A stretch of DNA of 64,000 nucleotides. It comes from Nocardioides sp. REDSEA-S33_B3. GTDB taxonomy: Bacteria > Actinomycetota > Actinomycetes > Propionibacteriales > Nocardioidaceae. Positions 30,032 to 39,779 of the stretch are shown piece by piece. The position numbers and the translations under genes were made by a program. The stretch covers positions 1 through 64,000 of the forward strand of contig LUPK01000053.1 in NCBI GenBank assembly GCA_001627335.1. The letters run 5' to 3'. Position 1 is the stretch's first letter. Each line of letters starts with the position of its first letter. Below the pieces are notes generated by a model. It was not told the origin of the DNA and did not search any database. It saw only the letters and a program-made list of their open reading frames with translations.

Positions 30032-31282
30032 GTGAGCACGCACCCCCGCCGAGCAGCCGCCGAACTCGACGCAGCCGACCTCGACGCAGCCACTCTCGAC
30101 GCCGCGGACCCGTTGGCGCACCTGCGCGAGAGGTACGTCGGCAGCGAGACCTCCCTGGTCTACTTCGACGGCAACTCGCTGGGCCGCCCGCTGCGGGTCA
30201 CGGCCGAGCGGCTCGCGCCCTTCGTCGAGGCCGAGTGGGGCGGTCGGCTGATCCGCGGCTGGGACGAGTCCTGGATGGAGCTCCCGCTGGTCGTCGGCGA
30301 CGAGATCGCTGCGGCCTGCCTGGGCGCGGCGCCCGGCCAGACCACGGTCGGCGACTCCACGACCGTGCTGCTCTACAAGGCGCTGCGGGCGGCCTGCGCG
30401 CTGCGGCCGGGCCGGCACGAGCTGGTGCTGTGCCGCGACGACTTCCCGACCGACAGGTACGTCGCCGCGTCGGTCGCGCGGGAGCTCGGGCTGAGCCTGC
30501 GGTGGGTCGAGGTCGACCCTGCCGGCGGCGTCTCCACCGAGGACTTGGCGGCCGAGCTCTCCGGGGACACCGCGGTCGTCCTGCTCAGCCACGTCGCCTA
30601 CCGCTCGGCCTGGCTCGCCGACGCCGAGGGGATCACCCGGGCCGCTCGCGACGTGGGCGCGGTCGTGCTCTGGGACCTCTCGCACTCGGTCGGCTCGGTG
30701 CCGCTGGCCCTCGACGACTGGGGCGTCGACCTGGCCGTCGGCTGCACCTACAAGTACCTCGGCGGCGGCCCCGGGTCGCCCGCGTTCGTCTACGCCGCCG
30801 AGCGGCACCACCACGTGCTCGACCAGCCGGTGACGGGCTGGATGGGCCACGCCGACCCGTTCGCGATGGGGCCGGACTGGACCCCGGCCCCGGGCATCCG
30901 CCGGATGATCTCGGGCACCCCGCCGATCGTGGGGATGCTGGGGCTGCGCGACACGGTCGCCACGATCGCCGAGGTCGGCATGGAGGCGGTGCGCGCCAAG
31001 TCCGTGTCGCTGACGTCGTACGCGATCGGGCTGGCCGACGACCTGCTCGCGCCCCTCGGCGCGGAGGTCGCCTCGCCCCGCGACCCCGGTCTGCGCGGCG
31101 GGCACGTCACGGTCGACCATCCCCGCATGCGGGAGGTCGTCGCGAGGCTGTGGGAGCGCGACGTCATCCCCGACTACCGCGACCCCGGTGGGCTGCGGAT
31201 CGGCCTGGCCCCGCTGTCGACCTCCTTCGCCGAGGTGGAGGAGGGAATGCGCGCGGCCGCCGAGGTGCTGGCCTCCTCGTGA
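30032..31282 (+). CDS. kynU: Kynureninase (PLP-dependent)
   Basis: A 416-residue class-V aminotransferase-fold enzyme that splits L-kynurenine into anthranilate and alanine. YFDGNSLGRPL near the N terminus, the PLP lysine in GCTYKYLGGGPGSPAFVY (about residue 238), and the RMISGTPPI and RIGLAPL segments all match kynureninase. No kynA or kynB is beside it. GTG 30032 starts 6 nt after TAGACA, so it may be leaderless. It overlaps the MFS gene by GTGA, suggesting that the transporter moves a tryptophan-related compound. Confidence 0.9.
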   Translation: MSTHPRRAAAELDAADLDAATLDAADPLAHLRERYVGSETSLVYFDGNSLGRPLRVTAERLAPFVEAEWGGRLIRGWDESWMELPLVVGDEIAAACLGAAPGQTTVGDSTTVLLYKALRAACALRPGRHELVLCRDDFPTDRYVAASVARELGLSLRWVEVDPAGGVSTEDLAAELSGDTAVVLLSHVAYRSAWLADAEGITRAARDVGAVVLWDLSHSVGSVPLALDDWGVDLAVGCTYKYLGGGPGSPAFVYAAERHHHVLDQPVTGWMGHADPFAMGPDWTPAPGIRRMISGTPPIVGMLGLRDTVATIAEVGMEAVRAKSVSLTSYAIGLADDLLAPLGAEVASPRDPGLRGGHVTVDHPRMREVVARLWERDVIPDYRDPGGLRIGLAPLSTSFAEVEEGMRAAAEVLASS

Positions 31283-32535
31283 GCACCCACGACGGTGGTC
31301 GAGCAGCGAGCGCCAGCGAGCGGGCGTCGAGACCACCCATCCCCGGCGAGATCAAGGTCCTGATCGCCTCGGCCTTCGTCATCGCGATCGGCTTCGGCCT
31401 GATCAGCCCGGTGCTGCCGGCCTACGCGCGCAGCTTCGACGTCGGCGTCGCGGCGGCCTCGGTCGTGGTGTCGATCTTCGCGTTCTTCCGGCTGCTCGGC
31501 GCGCCCGGCTCCGGCGTGCTGGTCGCGCGGCTGGGGGAGCGGTGGGTCTACATGACCGGGCTGTGCGTCGTCGCGGCCTCCTCGCTGCTGACCGCCGTGG
31601 CGCAGACCTACTGGCAGCTGCTGGTCTTCCGCGGCATCGGCGGGCTCGGCTCGACGATGTTCACGGTCTCGGCGATGGCGCTGCTGGTGCGCCTGGCGCC
31701 CCCGACGATGCGTGGACGCGTGTCGTCGGCCTACGCCAGCTCCTTCCTCATCGGCGGCATGCTCGGCCCCGTCCTCGGGGGCCTGATGGCCGGGTTCGGA
31801 CTGCGCGTCCCCTTCGTCGCGTACGCCGTCGCGCTGGTCGTCGCGGCGCTGGTGGTCGGGGTCCGGCTGTCCGGCGCCAGCCTGCGGCCCGACCCGACCG
31901 CGACCCCCGCCCCGCCGATGCGGCTGGGGGAGGGGCTGCGGGACTCGGCGTACCGCGCCGCGCTGGCCTCGGCGTTCGCCAACGGCTGGGCCAACTTCGG
32001 CGTCCGCGTGGCGGTGGTCCCGCAGTTCGCGGTGGCGGTCCACGACGACACCTGGGTCGCCGGTGTGGCGCTCGCGGTGGCGGCGGCGGGCACGGCGTCG
32101 AGCCTGCAGTTCTCCGGGAGGGTGGCGGACTCGGTGGGTCGCCGGCCGATGGTGCTGGCCGGTCTGGCGACCACGGCGGTGACGTTGGGGCTGATGGGCT
32201 TCAGCGAGAGCCTGTGGGTGCTGCTGGGGCTCTCGGCCGTCTCCGGGTTCGGCGCGGGCATGGTCAACCCCGGCCAGCAGGCGACCGTCGCCGACGTCAT
32301 CGGCAACGAGCGCAGCGGCGGCACGGTGCTCAGCACCTTCCAGATGGCGCAGGACGGGGGCGCGATCCTCGGGCCCGTCCTCATCGGCGTGGTGGCCGAC
32401 CGGGCCGGCTTCGAGGCCGCCTTCGTCGTGACCGGGCTGGTCAGCCTCGTGGCGCTCCTGCCGTGGCTGGTGGCTCGGGAGACCCTCCAGAAGGAGACCC
32501 AGGAGCCGGTAGGCGACGGTCCAGCCACCCGATGA
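31279..32535 (+). CDS. MFS transporter
   Basis: A 418-residue 12-helix major facilitator (DHA1-like). VLVARLGERWVYMTG and FSGRVADSVGRRPMVLAG are the motif A loops after helices 2 and 8; SFLIGGMLGPVLGG is motif C. Start GTG 31279 overlaps the kynU stop. The N-terminal cytoplasmic tail before the first helix (GGRAASASERASRP) is encoded by a palindromic repeat at 31294-31337. Substrate unknown; linkage to kynU is the only clue. Confidence 0.88.
   Translation: MSTHDGGRAASASERASRPPIPGEIKVLIASAFVIAIGFGLISPVLPAYARSFDVGVAAASVVVSIFAFFRLLGAPGSGVLVARLGERWVYMTGLCVVAASSLLTAVAQTYWQLLVFRGIGGLGSTMFTVSAMALLVRLAPPTMRGRVSSAYASSFLIGGMLGPVLGGLMAGFGLRVPFVAYAVALVVAALVVGVRLSGASLRPDPTATPAPPMRLGEGLRDSAYRAALASAFANGWANFGVRVAVVPQFAVAVHDDTWVAGVALAVAAAGTASSLQFSGRVADSVGRRPMVLAGLATTAVTLGLMGFSESLWVLLGLSAVSGFGAGMVNPGQQATVADVIGNERSGGTVLSTFQMAQDGGAILGPVLIGVVADRAGFEAAFVVTGLVSLVALLPWLVARETLQKETQEPVGDGPATR
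31294..31337. repeat. Family D-like inverted repeat inside the MFS 5' coding end
   Basis: GGTGGTCGAG... and ...TCGAGACCACC form an inverted repeat of the GGTCGAG/CTCGAGACC type seen elsewhere in the window. It codes for the variable N-terminal tail of the transporter. Confidence 0.55.
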
Positions 32536-32695
32536 GCGCCATGACGCCGAGGATGAGCAGCGTGATCACGACCGAGGTGACGGCCACCGAGACGGCCCCT
32601 TCCTCGCCGACGTCGAGGAACGGGTAGGGGCACCACCCGCTCGACGCCCCGACCGTCGGCGAGGTCGAGGGGGCGGGCGTAGCGGAACCTGGCAT
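32441..32695 (-). pseudogene. C-terminal remnant of a Pr6Pr-like membrane protein
   Basis: The 84-residue frame contains PYPFLDVGEEGAVSVAVTSV and VVITLLILGVMALIGWLDRR, the last conserved motif plus last transmembrane helix of Pr6Pr/FAR-17a-like membrane proteins, normally about 200 residues. The rest of the gene is absent upstream, where 32696-32850 holds nothing recognisable. The 3' 95 bp overlap the MFS gene antisense. I take it as a decayed fragment. Confidence 0.45.
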
Positions 32696-32848
32696 GGCTG
32701 GACCGGGCGGGGCTGGACACAGGGGGCACCGTCCTGGCGCGATGCTCGCTCACGGAGCCCTGGGGAGCGGGCGCGCCGGTCGTGACGCTAGCGCTGCTGG
32801 GGCATCCGTGGGGGGAAGCGCTGGCGCCGTTGGCCGCGGACCGGCAGG

Positions 32849-33556
32849 GTGGAGGGCGTGATCTCCTCGGCCGACAAGCACCTGCTCCCGGACGTCGACG
32901 TGGACGCGGCCGTCCAGGAGGGCCTGGGGGACTGGCGCCCGCTCTTCGGCGTGCTGGCGGCCCGCTTCGACACCGGCGACTTCGCCACCGGGGCCCGCCT
33001 GGTCGCCGAGGTCGCGGGGCTCGCCGACGCCATGGACCACCACCCCGACGTCGACCTGCGCTACGGCTTCGTCGAGGTGCGCACGTGGAGCCACGACGTC
33101 GGCGGCATCACCCGGCGCGACCTGCGACTGGCCAGGGCGGTCTCCCAGGTGGCCGCCGAGCTGGAGGTGAGCGCGACGCCGGCGCGGCTGCAGTCGGTGG
33201 AGTGGGCGCTCGACACCTGGGACCTCACCGAGGTCAAGCCCTTCTGGGCCGCGGTGCTCGGCCTGCAGGAGGCCGACGACGACGCCATCGACCCCGGTGG
33301 CCGGTGGCCGTCGGTGTGGTTCCAGCCCACCGAGCAGCACCCCGGGGTGCACCTGGGTGGACCCCGGCAGCGGTGGCACGCAGACGTGCGGGTGCCGCCG
33401 GAGGCGGTCGAGGAGCGGATGGCGGCCGTCATCGCGGCGGGCGGCCGGTTGGTCAGTGACGACCACGCTCCGGCGTACTGGGTGCTGGAGGACGCTCAGG
33501 GCAACCGGGCCTGCCTGACGACGTGGCTGGGGCGTGGCCCCGGTCCGGCAGCGTGA
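32849..33556 (+). CDS. Fusion of 4a-hydroxytetrahydrobiopterin dehydratase (PCD) and VOC/glyoxalase-like domain
   Basis: A 235-residue two-domain protein. Residues 1 to about 105 are a pterin-4a-carbinolamine dehydratase-like domain with MDHHPDVDLRYGFVEVRTWS and the GGITRRDLRLA end. From about 115 on there is a glyoxalase-like domain (VEWALDTWDLTEVKPFWAAV ... AYWVLEDAQGNRACL). PCD dehydrates the pterin by-product of aromatic amino acid hydroxylases; no hydroxylase is near. The role of the VOC half is unknown. GTG 32849 or GTG 32858 may be the start; neither has a well-spaced ribosome site. Confidence 0.8.
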   Translation: MEGVISSADKHLLPDVDVDAAVQEGLGDWRPLFGVLAARFDTGDFATGARLVAEVAGLADAMDHHPDVDLRYGFVEVRTWSHDVGGITRRDLRLARAVSQVAAELEVSATPARLQSVEWALDTWDLTEVKPFWAAVLGLQEADDDAIDPGGRWPSVWFQPTEQHPGVHLGGPRQRWHADVRVPPEAVEERMAAVIAAGGRLVSDDHAPAYWVLEDAQGNRACLTTWLGRGPGPAA

Positions 33557-33633
33557 CGGCTCACATCTCGGGACGCGTGTCTCGGATGCTGAGACGAGCG
33601 GGACTCGCGGGTGACGCGCGTGGACGGTCGGGA

Positions 33634-33639
33634 TACCTT
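33634..33639 (+). promoter_or_regulatory. -10-like hexamer of the ilvBNC leader
   Basis: TACCTT (inside GGATACCTTT) ends 6 nt before the leader ATG at 33646, so the leader peptide would be translated from a leaderless RNA. The 77 bp between the PCD fusion gene stop and here show short TCTCGG repeats but no clear operator. Confidence 0.4.
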
Positions 33640-33645
33640 TGCTGC

Positions 33646-33687
33646 ATGCGCCAGGACCTTCTCGTACGCACGCGACGCGTGGGCTGA
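33646..33687 (+). CDS. ilvB attenuator leader peptide
   Basis: A 13-codon ORF, MRQDLLVRTRRVG. It reads CTT CTC GTA then GTG: two Leu and two Val codons, including CTT and GTA, which are rare in this genome. It ends 28 bp before the terminator hairpin. Its 3' half (GACGCGTGG, 33674-33682) can pair with CCAGCGCGTC (33704-33713), giving a structure that would change if the ribosome stalls at Leu/Val codons. Leader-peptide attenuation of ilvBNC is known in Corynebacterium; this is the same logic. Confidence 0.8.
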   Translation: MRQDLLVRTRRVG

Positions 33688-33715
33688 GACCGACCCCGTC
33701 CGGCCAGCGCGTCGT

Positions 33716-33749
33716 CCCCTCGTAGCCTTCAGGGCCGAGGGGCTTTTTT
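33716..33749 (+). terminator. Attenuator terminator before ilvB
   Basis: CCCCTCG (33716-33722) pairs with CGAGGGG (33736-33742), with an inner GCC/GGC pair, followed by C and six T. This is one of only two hairpins in the window with a real T-run, and it lies 70 bp before the ilvB start. Confidence 0.85.
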
Positions 33750-33819
33750 GTGGGGTCAGCCCGGTGGCCCGCCGGTCGCCAGGGCGCAGACAGGAGCAGT
33801 GAGAGGAAATGAGCAGGTC

Positions 33820-35568
33820 ATGAGCGAGATCACCGGCGCGCAGAGCCTGGTCCGGTCGCTGGAGGCGGCTGGGGCCGACGACATCTTCGGCATCCCCGGC
33901 GGCGCCATCCTCCCGGCGTACGACCCGCTGATGGACTCCTCCATCCGCCACATCCTGGTCCGCCACGAGCAGGGCGCCGGCCACGCCGCGCAGGGCTACG
34001 CCGCCGCCACCGGCCGCGTCGGCGTGTGCATGGCGACCTCCGGCCCGGGCGCGACCAACCTGGTCACCCCGATCGCCGACGCCTACATGGACTCCGTCCC
34101 GATGGTGGCCGTCACCGGCCAGGTCGGTGCTTCGATGATCGGCACCGACGCCTTCCAGGAGGCCGACATCCGCGGCATCACGATGCCGATCACCAAGCAC
34201 AACTTCCTGGTCACCGACCCCGCCGACATCCCGCGCACCGTCGCCGAGGCCTTCTACATCGCCTCGACCGGCCGCCCCGGCCCGGTGCTGGTCGACGTCG
34301 CGAAGTCCGCGCTGCAGTCGATGACCACCTTCTCGTGGCCCACCGAGCTCTCGCTGCCCGGCTACCGCCCGGTGACCAAGCCGCACTCCAAGCAGATCCG
34401 CGAGGCCGCCCGGCTGATCCTCGAGGCCCGCAAGCCCGTGCTGTACGTCGGCGGCGGCACGATCCGCTCCGGCGCGAGCCGCGAGCTGAAGGTGCTGGCC
34501 GAGCTGACCGGCATGCCGGTCGTCACCACGCTGATGGCGCTGGGGGCCTTCCCCGACAGCCACCCGCAGCACCTCGGCATGCCCGGCATGCACGGCACCG
34601 TGGCCGCGGTCGCGGCGCTGCAGAAGAGCGACCTGATCATCAGCCTCGGTGCCCGCTTCGACGACCGCGTCACCGGCAACCTCGACTCCTTCGCGCCGAA
34701 CGCCCAGGTCATCCACGCCGACATCGACCCGGCCGAGATCGGCAAGAACCGGCACGCCGACGTGCCCATCGTGGGCGACTGCCGCGAGGTGATCTCCGAC
34801 CTCGTCGTGGCGCTGCAGGCCGAGCAGGACGCCGGCCACACCGGCGACTACGAGCAGTGGGTCTCCTGGCTGGCCGGGCTGAAGAAGCGCTACCCGCTGG
34901 GCTACGAGCCGCCCGCCGAGGGCCTGGCTCCGCAGTACGTCATCGAGCGGCTCAGCAAGATCGCCGGCCCCGAGGCGATCTACACCTCCGGGGTCGGCCA
35001 GCACCAGATGTGGGCCGCGCACTTCGTGGACTACGAGAACCCGCGCACCTGGATCAACTCCGGCGGCCTGGGCACCATGGGCTTCTCGGTGCCCGCGGCC
35101 ATGGGCGCCAAGGTCGGCTGCCCCGACACCACGGTGTGGTCGATCGACGGCGACGGCTGCTTCCAGATGACCAACCAGGAGCTGGCCACCTGCGCGATCG
35201 AGAACATCCCGATCAAGGTGGCGGTCATCAACAACGAGTCGCTGGGCATGGTCCGGCAGTGGCAGACGCTCTTCTACAACGAGCGCTACTCCAACACCAA
35301 CCTCCAGCGCCACGGCGGCCCCGTGCGCATCCCCGACTTCGTGAAGCTGGCCGACGCCTACGGCTGCGTGGGCCTGGCGTGCGACTCCGCCGACGACGTC
35401 GACGCCACGATCGAGAAGGCCATGGAGATCGACGACGTGCCCGTGGTCGTCGACTTCCGCGTCCACCGCGACGCGATGGTGTGGCCGATGGTGGCCGCCG
35501 GCACCAGCAACGACGAGATCAAGTACGCCCGGGACCTCGCGCCCGAGTGGGAAGAGGACGAGCTCTGA
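33820..35568 (+). CDS. ilvB: Acetolactate synthase large (catalytic) subunit
   Basis: A 582-residue ThDP enzyme joining two pyruvates, or pyruvate and 2-oxobutyrate, in valine, leucine and isoleucine synthesis. ThDP-activating glutamate in [14 protein letters not shown] (about residue 50), FAD-contact region [12 protein letters not shown], and the Mg/ThDP motif GDGCFQM...[12 protein letters not shown] (about 445-480). ATG 33820 is chosen over the upstream GTG because GAGG/GCAGG lies just before it and the upstream stretch contains the attenuator. It is coupled to ilvN by TGATG. Confidence 0.97.
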   Translation: MSEITGAQSLVRSLEAAGADDIFGIPGGAILPAYDPLMDSSIRHILVRHEQGAGHAAQGYAAATGRVGVCMATSGPGATNLVTPIADAYMDSVPMVAVTGQVGASMIGTDAFQEADIRGITMPITKHNFLVTDPADIPRTVAEAFYIASTGRPGPVLVDVAKSALQSMTTFSWPTELSLPGYRPVTKPHSKQIREAARLILEARKPVLYVGGGTIRSGASRELKVLAELTGMPVVTTLMALGAFPDSHPQHLGMPGMHGTVAAVAALQKSDLIISLGARFDDRVTGNLDSFAPNAQVIHADIDPAEIGKNRHADVPIVGDCREVISDLVVALQAEQDAGHTGDYEQWVSWLAGLKKRYPLGYEPPAEGLAPQYVIERLSKIAGPEAIYTSGVGQHQMWAAHFVDYENPRTWINSGGLGTMGFSVPAAMGAKVGCPDTTVWSIDGDGCFQMTNQELATCAIENIPIKVAVINNESLGMVRQWQTLFYNERYSNTNLQRHGGPVRIPDFVKLADAYGCVGLACDSADDVDATIEKAMEIDDVPVVVDFRVHRDAMVWPMVAAGTSNDEIKYARDLAPEWEEDEL

Positions 35569-36119
35569 TGTCGAAGCACACCCTCTCGGTCCTGGTCGAG
35601 GACCAGCCCGGCGTCCTGACCCGGATCGCCGGCCTGTTCTCCCGCCGCGGCTTCAACATCGAGAGCCTGGCCGTCGGCCCGACCGAGCACGAGGGCATCT
35701 CGCGGATGACCATCGTGGTCAACGTCGAGCAGTCCCCGCTGGAGCAGGTGACCAAGCAGCTCAACAAGCTGGTCGAGGTCATCAAGATCGTCGAGCTCGA
35801 CCCGACCGCCTCGGTCCACCGCGAGCTGGTGATGGTCAAGGTCGCCGCGACGACCGAGACCCGGGGCCAGGTCCTCGACACCGTCCAGCTCTTCCGCGCC
35901 AAGGTGGTCGACGTGGCCCCCGACGCGGTCACGGTCCAGATCACCGGCAACGCCGGCAAGATCGCGGACTTCCTGCGCATCGTGGAGCCCTTCGGCATCC
36001 GCGAGCTCGTGCAGTCCGGCATGGTCGCGATCGGCCGGGGCTCCCGGTCGATCTCCGAGCGCAGCCTGCGCCCGGTCTCCGTGCCCGCCCCGACCGCGGC
36101 CTCCGCGGTCGGCTCCTGA
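35568..36119 (+). CDS. ilvN: Acetolactate synthase small (regulatory) subunit
   Basis: A 183-residue ACT-domain protein that activates IlvB and confers valine feedback inhibition. The ACT domain is HTLSVLVEDQPGVLTRIAGL with FSRRGFNIESLAVG (residues 4-40); the second ALS_ss_C domain has GNAGKIADFLRIVEPFGIRE (about 126-145). Its ATG shares one base with the ilvB stop. Confidence 0.97.
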   Translation: MSKHTLSVLVEDQPGVLTRIAGLFSRRGFNIESLAVGPTEHEGISRMTIVVNVEQSPLEQVTKQLNKLVEVIKIVELDPTASVHRELVMVKVAATTETRGQVLDTVQLFRAKVVDVAPDAVTVQITGNAGKIADFLRIVEPFGIRELVQSGMVAIGRGSRSISERSLRPVSVPAPTAASAVGS

Positions 36120-37211
<1,092 letters not shown>

Positions 37212-37228
37212 TCCGCTGCTCCTCCCGC

Positions 37229-37268
37229 CGGTCGAGGTGCGAGGAGCGCGCGACGAGCCACGAGACCC
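37229..37268. repeat. Family D palindromic repeat
   Basis: CCGGTCGAGGTGCGAG ... GAGCCACGAGACC, the intergenic form of the element also present near 49914 and inside the EcfA and MFS genes. Its right end merges with the ilvBNC terminator. Confidence 0.55.
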
Positions 37269-37293
37269 CCTGCCCCGTGCAGGGGGTCTCGTG
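37259..37293 (+). terminator. Hairpin terminator after ilvBNC
   Basis: CACGAGACCCCCTG and CAGGGGGTCTCGTG form a perfect 14-bp stem around a 7-nt loop (CCCCGTG), 47 bp after the ilvC stop. No T-run follows, as is common in high-GC genomes. Confidence 0.75.
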
Positions 37294-37315
37294 CGTCGTA
37301 CGCCGGCGTGTCCCG

Positions 37316-37364
37316 GCGACTGGAGGGTCTGTCGTGACCCCCTTTCACTGCACATCCTCCGGTC
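37316..37364. repeat. Family F repeat, copy 1 (degenerate palindrome)
   Basis: Begins GCGACTGGAGGGTCTGTCGT and ends CACATCCTCCGGTC. It is about 85% identical to 37792-37840, but its palindrome is disturbed by several changes. The two copies flank the broken AbiEi-like gene. Confidence 0.7.
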
Positions 37365-37433
37365 GGCACACCGCCGTCCACAGCGGCCGCTGAGGGTCCT
37401 GCGCGCGGCGGCATGCCCGACCACCATCGGCGC

Positions 37434-37791
37434 ATGGATGCGATCGAGCGGCTGCTGCGTCGTCAGGCCGGGGTGGTCTCGCGCCGGCAGGTGCTGGACG
37501 CGGGGATGAGCGAGGTGCTCGTCGCCCGGCGGGTGCGACGTCGCGAGTGGGTGCGACTGGCCGACGGCGTGTACGTCGACCACACCGGCCAGCTGACGAC
37601 GGCCCAGGCGGAGTGGGCGACCCTGCTGCGACACCCGGGATCGGTGCTGGCCGGCCGGTCGGCACTGCGCGCGGGTGGGCTGCGAGGTGCCACCGGGCAG
37701 GACCGGGCGCGGCGCATCGTCGAGATCGCTGTCCCGCATGGTCGCCGGCTCGACGCCGACCCCGGGGTGAGCGTGGTGAGGGCTGTGACAT
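37434..37791 (+). pseudogene. Truncated AbiEi-type antitoxin-domain gene
   Basis: The frame from ATG 37434 (or 37413) encodes MDAIERLLRRQAGVVSRRQV, then REWVRLADGVYVDHTGQLT and SVLAGRSALRAGGL, the N-terminal winged-helix domain of type IV AbiEi-family antitoxin-like proteins, usually followed by a DUF559-type domain in proteins of about 300 residues. After about 119 residues the frame runs into repeat copy 2 (37792) and then unrelated DNA, so the C-terminal part is gone. No AbiEii partner is near. Confidence 0.65.
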
Positions 37792-37840
37792 GCGACTGGA
37801 GGGTGTGTCGTGAACCCCTCTCACGACACACCCTCCGGTC
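37792..37840. repeat. Family F repeat, copy 2 (perfect palindrome, possible bidirectional terminator)
   Basis: GGAGGGTGTGTCGTGA (37798-37813) and TCACGACACACCCTCC (37821-37836) form a perfect 16-bp stem with a 7-nt loop. It lies at the cut end of the AbiEi fragment and 22 bp beyond the stop of the ABC permease, so it may also end that transcript. Confidence 0.8.
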
Positions 37841-37862
37841 CGGCAGCGGCGGCGTCGGGCGG

Positions 37863-38696
37863 CTACTTCACCTCGGAGCGCAGCATCCGCCAGGAGCCGA
37901 CGGCGAGCGGCAGCACCAGCCAGAGCAGCGAGGTGACGCCGAGCTGGGCCCAGTACTCCCCGGTGTTGCTCCAGCCCTCGAAGAGCGCGCCCTGGGTGTA
38001 GTTGAAGTCCACCCACGGCTGCAGGTCGGCGAACCACGGCTGTGCCGCGGCCAGGGTGAAGGTCAGGCCGGTGAGCACGTAGACGTAGACCAGGTAGCCC
38101 ACGAGAGCGGCCGGCGAGGAGCGGAGCACGACGCCGAGCATGAAGCCGATCAGCACCCCGAGGACGTTGGCCAGCACGATGGCGCCGAAGTCGGAGACGC
38201 TGATGTCCCACACCACGTCGGTGCCGTTGAGCGCGGAGCCGACGAGGTTGCCCAGGGCGCCGACGACGGCGGCGACCAGCATGCCGACGACCGCGACCAC
38301 CAGGGCGTTGACCGTCTTGGCGGCAAGCACGCGGCCACGGTGGGGGACGAGAGTGAAGGTGGTCAGCCCGGTGCGCTGGCTCCACTCCGAGGTGACCGAG
38401 AGGATCGCGATGACCGGCAGGATGATCGCCATCGGGATCCCGACCGCGCCGGCGAAGGACCCGTAGGTCACCTCGTCCTCGGGCGCCCACAGGACGACCG
38501 CGGCGCTGGCGAGTGCCGACAGGATGCCGACCGAGGCCATCAGCCAGAGGCCGGAGCGGGTGTCGAACATCTTGCGCATCTCGACCTTGAGCAACCGGGC
38601 GAACGGGATCGGCGGCGGGGCCGGGCGGTCGGCGTACGACGACGCAGTGGCGGGCGCGCTCGCGGCGGCGGACGGCGTGGTGAGGGTGGTGGACAT
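37863..38696 (-). CDS. ABC-2-type transporter permease
   Basis: A 277-residue membrane protein with a cytoplasmic N terminus and about six hydrophobic segments. The pattern RLLKVEMRKMFDTRSGLWLM followed by TSEWSQRTGLTTFTLVPHRG is typical of ABC-2 permeases of the bacitracin/drug or unknown-export type. It follows its ATPase with a TGATG overlap. Substrate unknown. Confidence 0.85.
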   Translation of the reverse strand: MSTTLTTPSAAASAPATASSYADRPAPPPIPFARLLKVEMRKMFDTRSGLWLMASVGILSALASAAVVLWAPEDEVTYGSFAGAVGIPMAIILPVIAILSVTSEWSQRTGLTTFTLVPHRGRVLAAKTVNALVVAVVGMLVAAVVGALGNLVGSALNGTDVVWDISVSDFGAIVLANVLGVLIGFMLGVVLRSSPAALVGYLVYVYVLTGLTFTLAAAQPWFADLQPWVDFNYTQGALFEGWSNTGEYWAQLGVTSLLWLVLPLAVGSWRMLRSEVK

Positions 38697-39601
38697 CAGG
38701 CGGCCTCTCGCTGGGTGTCGGCGGTGAGCTGGAGGAACATCTCCTCGAGGCCGGCGCCGTCGGCGGCGCGGAGCTCGAGCAGGGGGAGTCGGGCCTCGAG
38801 GGCCACCTGGCCGGTGACCGCCAGAGAGGCGTCGGTGCGCAGGCCGGCGGCGGGGTCGGCGGGGTCGACCCGCTCGACGGTCCAGCCGGCCTGCTGGAGC
38901 GCAGCGGTCAGGGTGCCGACCTCGGCGGCCCGGACGAGCGTGCGGTCGTCGTGCAGCAGCTCCTCCTTGGTGCCCTGGGCGACGACGCGGCCCTGGCCGA
39001 TGACGACGATGTCGTCGGCGATGACCTCGATCTCGTGCAGCAGGTGCGAGGACAGCAGCACGGTGCCGCCGCGGGCGGCGTGGTCGCGCAGCAGGTCGCG
39101 CATCCACCGGATGCCGGCGGGGTCCAGCCCGTTGGCCGGCTCGTCGAGCACCAGCACGGCCGGGTCGCCGAGCAGGGCGGTGGCCAGGCCGAGACGCTGG
39201 CGCATCCCGAGGGAGTAGTCGCGCACCCGGCGCTTGGCCTCCTCGGGGGTGAGGGAGACCAGGTCGAGCATCTCCTCGACGCGGGCCCGGGGGAGGCCCA
39301 TGGTCTCCTGGGCGACGCGCAGCACCTCGCGACCGGTGCGGCCGGCGTGCTGGGCGGAGGCGTCGAGGAGGACGCCGATCTCGCGGCCCGGGTCCGGCAG
39401 GTCGGCGTACCGACGGCCCAGGACGGTGGCGGTGCCGGTCGTGGCCGGCGTGAGGCCGGCGAGGATGCGCAGCGAGGTCGACTTGCCGGCGCCGTTGGGG
39501 CCGAGGAAGCCGGTGACGCGCCCGGGGCGGGCGGTGAACGAGACGTGGTCGACGGCGAGGTGCTCGCCGTAGCGCTTGGTGAGCTCGAGGAGTTCGATCA
39601 T
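38696..39601 (-). CDS. ABC transporter ATP-binding protein
   Basis: A 301-residue ATPase: Walker A GFLGPNGAGKSTSLR (about residues 31-45), signature YSLGMRQRLG (about 129-138), Walker B AVLVLDEPANGLDPAG (about 149-164), switch His in LLSSHLLHE. The C-terminal extension (TLTAALQQAGWTVERVDPAD onward) is like that of BcrA/CcmA-type exporters. ATG 39601 is chosen because the frame above it is divergent promoter DNA. Co-operates with the permease at 37863-38696. Confidence 0.9.
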   Translation of the reverse strand: MIELLELTKRYGEHLAVDHVSFTARPGRVTGFLGPNGAGKSTSLRILAGLTPATTGTATVLGRRYADLPDPGREIGVLLDASAQHAGRTGREVLRVAQETMGLPRARVEEMLDLVSLTPEEAKRRVRDYSLGMRQRLGLATALLGDPAVLVLDEPANGLDPAGIRWMRDLLRDHAARGGTVLLSSHLLHEIEVIADDIVVIGQGRVVAQGTKEELLHDDRTLVRAAEVGTLTAALQQAGWTVERVDPADPAAGLRTDASLAVTGQVALEARLPLLELRAADGAGLEEMFLQLTADTQREAA

Positions 39602-39779
39602 GGCCCCGAGCCTCGTGCCGGGAGGGGGTCGCGCACATCGGGGAGCGCCTCCCACTCGCCCCCCGGTCCGACCCCGAGGTGACCCTGAGGGCGACCCCGA
39701 CGCCGCGTGCATCCCCTGTGTCCGAACTGTGGCGCAACCGTGGCTCGCGGCCCGGAATGCGGTGTCCGACTCGCCCGTT

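Noticed and set aside
28364..31336. A 990-residue minus-strand frame covering the carboxyltransferase and more
   Set aside because: Only the last 509 residues match the carboxyltransferase family. The upstream half is the antisense of kynureninase and family B repeats.
31294..31337. Possible transposon inverted ends inside the MFS gene
   Set aside because: The element is only about 44 bp, has no transposase, and matches intergenic palindromes of family D.
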